A DNA stretch of 64,000 bases from the NCBI GenBank assembly GCA_022559845.1, contig CM040120.1, forward strand, positions 311,214,740-311,278,739, given 5' to 3'. Of the stretch, positions 55,161-64,000 are shown piece by piece. Position numbers and translations under genes: made by a program. Positions within the stretch are counted from its first letter, which is position 1; the number at the start of each line of letters is the position of its first letter. This DNA comes from Amorphophallus konjac. Its lineage: Eukaryota > Streptophyta > Magnoliopsida > Alismatales > Araceae. The notes below the pieces were generated by a model. The model was given only the letters and a program-made list of their open reading frames with translations. It did no database searches and was not told the origin of the DNA.

Positions 55161-55695
55161 ATTCTGAATAAAATGTATCCATGTTCTATGTCCACATTGA
55201 GCTGCATACAATCCTCATTTGCATGAATCTTCATTTAGTATTTGTCATATTTTAGTGAAATAGATTGGCATGCATAACCTGTTGGTATATTAAATGATAA
55301 GCTGGGAGAAGGTCAGATTTCTTATGACTGGAAACTCACATCATGTGTGAGGAGGTCTTATGACCTACGTTCTCCACCTGGTACCACATTCTCATTTTCA
55401 TATAGATCAGGTTTTATGTCCATAAATTCTCTTTTTTCCATTACAATACATTTTGCATTCAAGGTGTCTGCATACTTGATTGATGGTATGAGGGGGAGTT
55501 TCTTTAGTCTGCCACTTAATAGGAGACTGATTCAAGGATTTTGAGAGATCTTGATGCTGCATAAAGCTCTCTGAACATCTTATACAGTCTATTCATAAGA
55601 AAAAGGAATTCATGACTCTATTAAATCTTTAAGTTTCAATAACTGAAACATGGCTAAAGAAACTTCTATTTAATAATCATGCAAAGTCTTAGATA

Positions 55696-56256
55696 TAGGG
55701 GTGTGCACGGTCCGGTTTGGTCCGGTTCACCTCCTTTTTTTCTCAAACTGAACTAAACCGATTTGAGTCTTAAACCGACCCAAACGAAACCATTTTACAT
55801 GATGAACTGAACCAAACCAAATCGACCCAAATCAGTTCGGTTTGGTTCGGTTCATCGGTTTGGGCTTACAATTTTTGGGCCTTGAGCAATGCCCAAAATA
55901 AATGCACAAATAATAGAATGAGACTTCTAGAGGGTAACATGCTCATCAGTCTCCACATGAAACAACTAAAAACACGGGATTCAAGAAAAATATCATGATA
56001 ATCAATGTCATTTTTCTGTAAACACATAATTAGGACACACACGTAGTCTACGCTTGGCTGCTTGGGTATGTGTAATCGGGTTATGTGGGCCGGTTCGGTT
56101 TTCTCAAATAGAAAACGGAACCAACCCGTTTCAATTTACTGCGGTTCGGTTTAGTTCGGTTCACCGAACAGCAGCATGAATAAATCGATCCAAACCTGAT
56201 TTTTCGGTTCGGTTTGGATCGGGTCATCGGGTCGGTCCGGTTTCTGCACACCCCTA
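55696..56256. mobile_element. hAT-type MITE, 561 bp
   Basis: Ends TAGGGGTGTGCA and TGCACACCCCTA are perfect inverted repeats. Flanks CTTAGATA (55688-55695) and CTTGGATA (56257-56264) form an 8-bp duplication with one mismatch, as for hAT elements. The interior is full of CGGTTCGGTTT words in both orientations. No transposase. Confidence 0.87.
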
Positions 56257-56603
56257 CTTGGATAAAGCTTCTGTCGAATGTCTTCTTACAGAATTAGAAA
56301 GCATGGATCAAAGTTAAACTTGTTATGTCATGTATGAACTATTCCAAATACTTGAAACTCAGACTTCTGGAAGCAATTTTTCCTGAAAATTAGTACATGT
56401 TGTATTGACTTCAAACACCACATAACAAATTAGAAAATAAATTTGGGGTTTATCAAATCTCAGAGCAATGATCTGGTTACTGAGAAACTAGATGGCTCAT
56501 CAAAGAAATGACACACATCCTATATCATGAAGTGCCAGATTATCTCTGTTTAAAAAGTTTGAAGAAAATTATTTTTGATGGCAGAGCAATGGCATTAAAG
56601 TGT

Positions 56604-56757
56604 TGAGTAACTGGGGATTCTAGCCTCTGATCAAGGTGTCTCCTCACATACAAAGACACTTCAACTGTTAACTCTGTTCTCTAAAAGAGAAGTAATACGG
56701 TTATCACACTGAGTAAATGGGGATTTCGGCCTCTAATCAAGGTGTCTCCTCATGTAA
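56604..56757 (+). repeat. Pair of ~45-bp direct repeats shared with the gag-only copia element
   Basis: GAGTAACTGGGGATTCTAGC with CTCTGATCAAGGTGTCTCCTC, and a second copy GAGTAAATGGGGATTTCGGC with CTCTAATCAAGGTGTCTCCTC, 107 bp apart. Confidence 0.82.
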
Positions 56758-57394
56758 CAATGTGTGATTTACCAAAATTACTCAATGCCATGTTCACTGT
56801 GCCAAATAGAAAAATCTGCAACCCCACTGTTTCTGAAGTCTCCTGTAGACAGTTTGTCTTCAATACAATTGGCACATCTTTCAGTAGTAGCATCTCTAGA
56901 TTTTTGATTAGTACAGTCTTTTGGAATAATCTCTTTTGACATAACTGCTAAACCTTCATCATCCTTATGAGGTCTGTACGTTGGCATTCTTCATTCTTAC
57001 TCTGTCTTTCCTGATTATTAGCCTTGAAGAACTTGAGCTTAATTCTGTTCTCTTACTTACTCCTCCAAGAGATGGTCTTGAAATTCTCTAAATTGTTCGT
57101 TTACTGTATATCCTCTCACTTGTTTAGTAGCACCTTTTTCTCTCTCCACTCATTTTGATGATGTCACAAAGGGGGATAAAAATGTCATTGCACTATTCTA
57201 TTCAGTTACTTTTGGCGTTTTTGAGAAACAGTAGACTATCAGTGAAAGGGGGAGTGTCTGTGAAAGGGGGGGTAACTATTCTTTTGGCATGAGTTTTAGC
57301 TGATCATGATGTCAGGGGGAGTGTGTGTTAAACTGCATGCATGACTGATCAATTTTATTGATTGCATTGATAATGATGGACTCATAGTGTTGCC

Positions 57395-57414
57395 ATCATC
57401 AAAAAGGGGGAGAT
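57395..57414 (+). other. Polypurine tract of the copia element
   Basis: CATCATCAAAAAGGGGGAGAT precedes the 3' LTR start TGTTGCATCCC. Confidence 0.88.
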
Positions 57415-58115
57415 TGTTGCATCCCTAAGGTTTTGATGAGGTCAAACACCATAAGTCCATCATTAGTAATGCATTTCAGATCAACATATAGTCAAAGGTC
57501 AACATACAGTCAACTCTATGCACATAGATCTAGGTGTATGCATTTGCATAAAGGCTGCCTGTGTGTATGAGATTTCATCAAATACCTTGTGTGCATGTCA
57601 TTTCTATGTGTATGACATTTCTTCAAACACTTGGTCGGTGCATTCATAAGGTCGATGCTAGCACAGAGTGTCTAGCATATAGGGTCGGTGCTAGTGTCAT
57701 ATGCATTACATTAAGGTCGATGCTAGTTTACTTTCAAAGCAACCAAAGTCGAGGCTAGTCTAGGCCAAATGCATAAGAGGGTCTGTGCACATCACTGTAG
57801 CATGCATATAGGTCGATGCTAGTTTAGGCTAGATGCATAAGAGGGTCTGTGCACATCACTGTAGCATGCATGTAAGGTCGGTGCTACTACAGCATGTCTG
57901 GCTTGAGAGGTCGATGCTAGTTGAGTAGCATACTAATCAGGTCAGTGTTAGTATGGAGGTGCATGCATATAAGGTCTGTGCTAGTCTGTCGTGCTTCGTC
58001 ACTAGGTCAGTGCTAGTTCTGCTAAGGTCGATGCTAGCATGATGAGGTCGATGCTAGTATAGCATGTATTGCATATAAGGTCAGTGCAAGTCTCTGTAGT
58101 ACTGTGCATACGGTG

Positions 58116-60901
58116 ATGTGACACCACCTTGGTGATGGCAGCCACAAGACCGAATGCCCTTGGACCTACAATCGCAAGCAAGCAACTTGAGCAGCAGACT
58201 CACTCTAGCGGGTCGACTCGTGTAGCACTCACGGTTGCTTGTAGGCAAACCAGCGATGATGGGAAGGGTCCGTGGTGGGACCTTGCTATTCCGGGGGTGT
58301 GGCAAGCTTAGGATGGACCCCAAAGGGCCTGGTACGCCCAATTCAACGGGCGGCCAGCACGCCGAGGGCGTAGGTAGTAGGGTCTCTCTCACAACTCGCT
58401 CCGCGGTGGCACTCAATTAAATGGCAATTTGAGATCGGGCACTAACTCACCGATTGAAGGCACTAAGATGCAATACTAAGCAAGCAAAGTGATTCCAGTA
58501 GAGAAGTGCAATCAGGAGCTCACCTGATCGGCGTGAAGACGTCGATCCTGGCCGGAGACAAGGGCGAGCGAGGAAGCGTGGGCTTACCCGCACACAGCGC
58601 CGATGAAGCTTCAACCTCCACACTGGGAGGGGATGTAAGCCGGCCAGGCAGGGAGAGGGAGTGAAGCCAGAAAGCCGTTATGTCGCACTCCGCTGGTACT
58701 ATCAGCTTTTGGAACTGCCGGACAGACAGTCGAAGATGGCACCGCCACGGTCACTACCGAGCTTCGAATGGGCTGCAACCGGTGCCAAAATTCTCCGACT
58801 TGACCCAGGCGGCCGCCTAAATTTTCTTGGAATTTTGTGAAAATGCTGCTGGTTGGGGCATAGCCTGGAGCAGGGCTGGCCTACGTTGGTTCTGGTTGCT
58901 CCCAGGTTACTTCTACTGGAGGATGATGGTGCCATGAATGGTCCTGGTGTCCAAATGATGCAGGACCAGAACCTCTGTGTCCGTGGCCGAGTCTTCTTCG
59001 ATCCGGGACCAACGGGGCCACCGTTGGATGTCGGAGCTGACCGCGAAGACTAGAAGAGTGGAAGGGGGTCGAATATATCTACAGTCAGACTGACCTGCGC
59101 ACTCGGGGTAAGAAATTCAGAACTTTGTGCTTCGGGCTTCAAACGACGCCCCGCTTCTTGAAGATGCTAGGGGACTTGGAGGAGAAAACTTCCATCAAAA
59201 AATCACGTCCAAATTCATCCTGGAGCAGTCATGGTCGCTTCTTTTCTTGGCTTCTTGTTCCCTGGAGGAGCAGTTTTTCACAGTTGTGGGAGAATGGCTC
59301 TCCCGGATAGCTCGGAACTCGGACGGATGCAAGACCACCTCGCCTGCGAAGCTGACTTGACTATCTTTCCACCAGTAGAAAATATGCCACCAGAAGCCTT
59401 GAGGGAAGGTCGTGGCTGCTTCTTCAAACGGCTGCTGCTTGCTGCCTACGAACTGAGATCTGTAGGTTGAAGGTGGTAGGTGTGGTGGTGGGGACAGGCG
59501 ACGATAGAACAAGGAATGGTGGTGGGATGGCATTGGGGATCGGTTAGGGGGTGGAATGGGTTGGTGGAGAGGCTGGGGGAGAGAGCTGGGTCACAGCTAG
59601 CAGGTGGAGGGGAGTGGTCTCCGACCTGGGGAGGAGAGGGAGAGAGGGTGGAGGGCGCAGGTTGGCCTTGGAGGGGGAGGTGGGAGAATGGGAGTGTTTG
59701 CATTTGGCTTAATGGAGGGTGATTAATGCTGGTCTTGGGGATGAGAAGAGGTGTGTGGGGAAGTGGAAGGGTGCTTGGGGAGATGGGATTCTCCCTTGGG
59801 ATAGAGAAAGGGTGTATGGGGAGTGTCAAGGGTCACCTAGGAAAGGGGATGGAATTGATGGGAGGAGTTAATGCTTCTTGGGAGGTGAAGGGGTGTGATG
59901 ACTTGGATAGTGGTGATTGGGTGAGGGGGAGCTGATGTGGATAGAGGAAGGTAAAAGGGCAGGTGCACCCAAGAGGAATTGGCCACGTTCGCATCCGCTT
60001 TGGTCCCGCATCATTTGGACTTCGGAGTGTTCGTGGTGACTTCGTCTTCCTGCTGCAGTGCTCAGGAACCAGTCTGAGCCAGAATGAAGCGGTCCAGTTC
60101 TAGAATCTGCCCCGGCCTTCAATGACGTCTGGAAATTCCATAAAAATTTAGGAGCCCTCCTGGATCAATCAACGAAGATTTGGCACTGGTTTCGGTGACT
60201 TCCAAGTCCGGTAGAGCCCATGGCGGTGTCAACAGCGACTACCTGTCAAGCAGTCACAGAAGCGGGTAGAATCGGCGAAGGGGTCAATTGGCTTCTTCTT
60301 TAGCTACCATCCCTACCACGCCTGCCCTGCTTAGCGCCCCTCCCTGCGTGGAGGTAGTGTTTGATTGTAACCTTAATCTCCCCACCCCTAGTTCCCCCTC
60401 CGACGTGAGGAATAGTTCATGTAATCTATTAAACAGAGAGAAGCTTCACCGACGTAGTGTGCGGGGAACCCACACTTCCCCGCTCGCCCCGTCTCCGGCC
60501 GGGATCGGCATCTTCACGCCGATCAGGTGAGCTCCTGACCACACTTCTCTGCTGTATTAATTTTGCTTGCTTAGAATTGAATCTTAGTGCCGTCGGTCAG
60601 TGAGTGAGTGCTCGGACTATATTGCAAATTACGTGAGTAACCTCCGCGGGAGAGTTGCGAGAGAAACCTTATATCCCACGCCCTGGGCATGCCGGCCACC
60701 CGTGAATTGGGCATCCCTGGCCCATTGGGGTCCTCCCCTAGCTAGCCATACCACTGGAACCCCAAGGTCCAACCCCGGACCCTCATCCCTATCGCCGGTC
60801 CACCTACGGACTCGGGTGCACGCTACGCGGGTGAGTCCGCTTGAGTGAAGTCACCGAGTCGTTCTTGCTTGCTAATTTAGGTCCAAGGGGTTGTGTCACA
60901 T
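58116..60901. mobile_element. Long-inverted-repeat element (MULE-like or foldback), 2.8 kb, in the 3' LTR
   Basis: The left arm (58116-about 59005) and right arm (about 59965-60901) are inverted copies of about 0.9 kb, roughly 70-75% identical by eye. Shared blocks include CTCACCTGATCGGCGTGAAG, GGTCCTTGGACCTA-like words near the ends and GTCCAAATGATGC at the inner ends. Ends are ATGTGACAC and GTGTCACAT. Flanks CATACGGTG (58107-58115) and TATACGGTC (60902-60910) are a plausible 9-bp duplication (7 of 9), as for Mutator-like elements. The 0.95-kb centre (59006-59964) is G-rich and I find no transposase or recognisable captured gene. Confidence 0.75.
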
Positions 60902-61410
60902 TATACGGTCGGTGCAACTTTTCGCACCATGCAGACAATGTCAGTGCATGTCTTGTTTATTCATGCGTAAAGGTCTGTGCAGATTTTGTCTTGACCATAC
61001 ACAAGGTCGGTGCAGGATCTGTTTTGCACATACCAAGGTCGGTGCATAGTTAGTTGCTCAGCATGTAAGGTCTGTGCATCTTTTCTAAAGTGGCATGCTA
61101 GATTCGGTGCATACTTAGTTGCTCAGCATGTAAGGTCAGTGCACATTACTGTGCTGCATATATAAATTGTCGACGCTTGCAGTATTCTTTGTGTTAAAAG
61201 GCTAACACTTTCATCTGTTTGCCAGGACAGCCATAAGGATGAACATATGATGAGCTACCTAGGAAATTACTTCATGTGGAATCAAAGTACCAGGTTAAAG
61301 TGCACGTGATCCAAGGCACTATTACAGAGGAACATTCTCATCCCGGCTACGTGGACCAATGGGGTTTCAGTAGGTTTTATCTGCTACATCCATACGGTGC
61401 CCATGTTCCC

Positions 61411-61418
61411 TATATATA
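61411..61418 (+). promoter_or_regulatory. TATA box of the copia 3' LTR
   Basis: TATATATA in TTCCCTATATATAGGGTT, about 20 bases before the sequence that resumes similarity with the 5' LTR. It is deleted from the 5' LTR. Confidence 0.6.
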
Positions 61419-62305
61419 GGGTTCCTTGCCACTCGAAGAAAGGTGCTGAAGCTGCCGAAGATTATTCCCTTTGCATACTCAGAGAGAGCGAGCTTCCACC
61501 GAAGAAAAAGAATGAGAGAGCCTCCCCCAGAATCAAGAAACTTCGTGAGGATCATTCTTTAGAATGATAGATCAGAGAGCTCTTAGCCGTTGCATCTGAA
61601 ATTACTTCATTGAAGCTACATTTCCCATTGTATTTCCGATTTCTGTTCTTCTTTTCTTTCCAGTTTCTGAATTTGGTTTTTGTTTCCCTCTAAGTGTTCT
61701 TGGAGGAAGGGAGACATCGTCTCCGGTTGCGAGTGACTTAGGGTTACTCGTGGGTTCCCTCTGGTTCTAAGGAAGGGAGAAAGGGTTCTTCGATTTCCGG
61801 ACTTGTGGTTTGCAAGACCAGGTCACAGGTTCTGTGGATACAAGATCTGAGTGGAGGGATTTGTCTCTTTCAGGGCAAGCTATGTGGCAGCATTGTGTCG
61901 CAGACTGAGTCTGCTTCTCCTCTTGCATTTGAAGAATGAAATCCTCGTTTGGTATGAACGAGGGGTGGACATAGATTGCGGTATGCAATCGAACCACCTA
62001 AAAATCCCCCTATCTCTCAGTGTGGTTGTGTTTTATTCTATGTGCGGTCTCTGATCTTCGGTTGGTTGAGGTTGCTATTTATATTGCTTTGCTAGAACTA
62101 TCTTCTATTCAATCTTTTGTCTGTGCATCACTGATTGCGTATGGGGTCCTTCATTTTGTTGCTTGAATTCATCTTCAGACGTGTGTTAAGCACTCTATCT
62201 CGCTACTCTGGGACCATCTTCCGTGTTCTTGATTTAATTTTTGAAAATTGGGGTGATCTATTCATCCCCCCTTCTAGATCACTCTCTAGTACTTCTATCA
62301 TTATC

Positions 62306-63232
62306 TTCATTTTCATATTTTATTTGCATTATTTGGGTCATTTTTTCATAGTTAAATATTGTCTTCATTTTTGGGTTTTGTGCATAAAATCTGCATGTAG
62401 GTTTAGGGGCAGACTCACAAGTACATTTTGCATTGATGATTTAATTACTTTCTGGGTTCTAATTGGGTCTTTTTATGGTCCTATCTTGTTATCCTTTGTA
62501 TTATGTTTGTTTTCATATATTATTTACGTCCATATCATTGTGTTTGCATAGTTTAATCTTGCCATCATTTTTCAATTTTATTGTAGATTTCTGCATGCAC
62601 TCCGGTGCACATAGGGTCATGCATTGCATATTGTAGTTGCATTCGCCCTTGGTAAGTGATCCTCTCGCCTCCATATTCCTTGGAGTCGACTAGGTGATCT
62701 TATTTGGGACCTCCGTAAGTCTCCGTGAGCCGTGGATTCCCATACGGATGCCGGGCTGGTTGTACCTTTCCATCCCTTAGGACTTGCATTTGCATCCATG
62801 TGAGGGAGTTAACCTTACTCAACCCAAAGTTTGGACTTTACTCCCATAGGATTCCTACCTTGAGGAAATTATTCTTAATTCAAATCATTAAAAGGTCCAT
62901 TAACACTTCTAAAATATTTCCCCTCATATTAAATTATTTGATTTGGGTGAAAACTCTCACATTGCATTTGTTTATGTTGTTTGGGCTTGTCCAAGCCCAT
63001 TTATGAGATTGTGTTGCATTCCCTCATCATCCACATATTCTCTTGTTGTTAGGCCCATTTCGATTTGCCCATTTTGTGTGTCCATTGTTTTGTCCCATTG
63101 TCCTAGGTCTATTTTCCCTTGGTCTTGCATTAGTCTTAGTAAGTCAACCCTCTCTTTCCCTTAGCCCTTCAAGCCCTTGCTTCCCTGGCTGTATTTTTCT
63201 TGATTTCCTTATAGAAAGTCTCTACTTCCCTC
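62306..63232 (+). mobile_element. Leader of element C, second part
   Basis: The third 198-bp unit continues here: TTTGGGTTTTGTGCATAAAA, GGGGCAGACTCACAAGTAC, CTGGGTTCTAATTGGGTC. Similarity fades after 62600. The rest to the gag ATG is non-coding; no gene is seen in 62600-63232. Confidence 0.65.
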
Positions 63233-64000
63233 ATGGAGCACTACTATCATCCCATGTATCCTTCTCCTTCCCAGTCTTATTCCTATTCCCGCGTGGAATC
63301 TTCTTCCCACGTGGGTCCATCTTCTCAAGGTCCCTCTGACCCATCCGAAGAACATGCTAACCATATGGCCCATCTTTCGGGCCTTGTTCGCCAAATGGAC
63401 CCTGCCCAGGCCCAACGACTCATTGCAAATCATCTTAATGGGCCTTCTTCTCATAATGGGCCTTCTTACCTTCTTGGGCCTCCTTCCTTTCCTTCTTATG
63501 CTGGCCTGACTTCTAATGGCCAAAGTCATCCTAATGCGCCTTCTCCTTCTTATGTTGCTGGCCCAATCTCTAATGGCCAACTTCCTCTCAATAGGCCTTC
63601 TCCTTCCCATGATGCTAGCCCAATTCCTAATGCCCAATCTCATCATAATGGGCCTCATTCTTTGTCTCCTCATGCTACTGGCCCAATGGGTCGTTATGCT
63701 CATGTTCGTTCCAGGCCCATGTACCCCTCCACTCATGGAATGGGCCCCTCTTCTTCTCAGCCCGGATCCCCTTATTCGGCCCACTGTCATCATTCTGGTT
63801 CATATTCACAACCTCTGGCTCAAGCTGGCCCACACCATTCTTGATCTCTCCTGACCCAGGAGATGATTGCTCAAACCCAACGCCAGCTTGATGAACTCCA
63901 ACACTGAGTCGATCCCAAATCCTCCTTAAGTGTTCCATTCGCTTTTCAAGATCTTTGGCTTCCGCCATCTTCACAAATTCCCGCATATCACCGCTATGGT
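63233..64000 (+). pseudogene. Gag of element C, N-terminal part, running off the window
   Basis: ATG 63233 opens a frame rich in Ser, Pro, His and Tyr. From about residue 85 it has 20-residue units (SYAGLTSNGQSHPNAPSP type) coded by 60-bp repeats at about 63491, 63551 and 63611. A TGA at 63842 and a TGA near 63905 interrupt it. The frame then continues with LLTQEMIAQTQRQLDEL and PFAFQDLWLPPSSQIPAYHRYG-like residues, which resemble the 'IPxxFKxPxFEKYDG' start of the Gag core in gypsy elements. The Gag core itself lies beyond 64000. The low-complexity N-terminus is common in Tat-type Gags. Clade assignment is tentative. Confidence 0.6.
63485..63670 (+). repeat. 60-bp coding repeats in C's gag, three copies
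   Basis: CTTCTTATGCTGGCCTGACT, CTTCTTATGTTGCTGGCCCA and CTTCCCATGATGCTAGCCCA start successive units 60 bp apart. Confidence 0.75.

Larger units (their letters stand above)
55161..57400 (+). other. 3' non-coding region of the copia element
   Basis: About 1.7 kb without the MITE. No coding frame is supported. It carries the paired motif at 56604-56757 that is shared with the gag-only copia element, and several GGGGGAG words in the last 200 bases. Confidence 0.65.
47984..62300 (+). mobile_element. Complete Ty1/copia element (SIRE/Maximus-like) with full but decayed gag-pol, 14.3 kb
   Basis: Perfect TTATC duplications (47979-47983, 62301-62305) bound the element. It has a 1,864-bp 5' LTR, a tRNA-Met-type primer site, gag and pol in copia order (protease, integrase, reverse transcriptase, RNase H), a 2.25-kb 3' non-coding region with a hAT MITE, a polypurine tract and a 4,886-bp 3' LTR. 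The 3' LTR is longer because it contains a long-inverted-repeat element and 0.5 kb of LTR sequence that the 5' LTR has lost. Stops and two frameshifts inactivate it. Confidence 0.92.
57415..62300 (+). repeat. 3' LTR of the copia element, carrying a 2.8-kb inverted-repeat element
   Basis: LTR sequence is 57415-58115 and 60902-62300; 58116-60901 is the inserted element. TATATATA at 61411-61418 is the likely TATA box. Bases 60902-61430 are LTR sequence with more AAGGTCGGTGCA words that the 5' LTR lacks. Confidence 0.88.

Noticed and set aside
59446..59829. Proline-rich minus-strand ORF in the centre of the inverted-repeat element
   Set aside because: G-rich low-complexity DNA; no recognisable captured gene or transposase.

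Overview
The window is plant nuclear DNA made almost wholly of long terminal repeat (LTR) retrotransposons nested inside one another. I found no host gene, rRNA or tRNA. Lineage marks point to an angiosperm with a large repeat-rich genome: a Ty3/gypsy Tat element with a second RNase H and an antisense Transposase_28-type gene, SIRE/Maximus-like Ty1/copia elements primed by initiator tRNA-Met, TGTAATACCC LTRs, and MITEs. I cannot name the species.

Left block (1-25178). Positions 1-2249 are a reversed TGTAATACCC LTR. It cuts the 3' part of element 'A' (interior 2250-7144, polypurine tract, LTR from 7145). A's LTR is split at 8489/21108 by a Tat element on the minus strand (8490-21107; target duplication ACACT/ACACC). 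The Tat element has a one-frame gag-pol with many stops and, on the opposite strand, a two-exon antisense gene. Its 5' LTR holds a solo LTR (18785-20550, duplication AGCGC) of the same family as A. A's LTR ends near 21.57 kb. Then come tandem repeats, a long polypyrimidine tract and a decayed integrase remnant of another gypsy element on the minus strand (to 25178).

Middle block (25179-37438). A second TGTAATACCC LTR, on the plus strand, is split by a complete gag-only copia element on the minus strand (27839-37125, duplication CGTGT). That element has 2.46-kb LTRs full of a short repeated motif and six zinc knuckles in Gag, but no protease, integrase or reverse transcriptase.

Right block (37439-64000). 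Element 'C', of A's LTR family, begins at 37439. Its 5' LTR is split by a complete non-autonomous gypsy-like element (LARD, 38832-47335, duplication CATAC) that carries a long acidic repeat ORF broken by a Tourist-like MITE. C's 198-bp leader repeats are split by a complete copia element with full gag-pol (47984-62300, duplication TTATC). This copia contains a hAT-type MITE. Its 3' LTR holds a 2.8-kb element with about 0.9-kb inverted arms, of which the 5' LTR keeps only the first 280 bp. C's gag begins at 63233 and runs off the window.

How the parts relate: the two copia elements share Gag type, primer, a 3' non-coding motif pair and a similar LTR array, so the gag-only one may have depended on an autonomous relative. 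A and the LARD share a conserved 100-bp block near their 3' ends. All coding regions are decayed, mostly by C-to-T changes giving TAG or TGA, as expected in methylated heterochromatin. Family assignments rest on motifs read by eye; no database search was possible.
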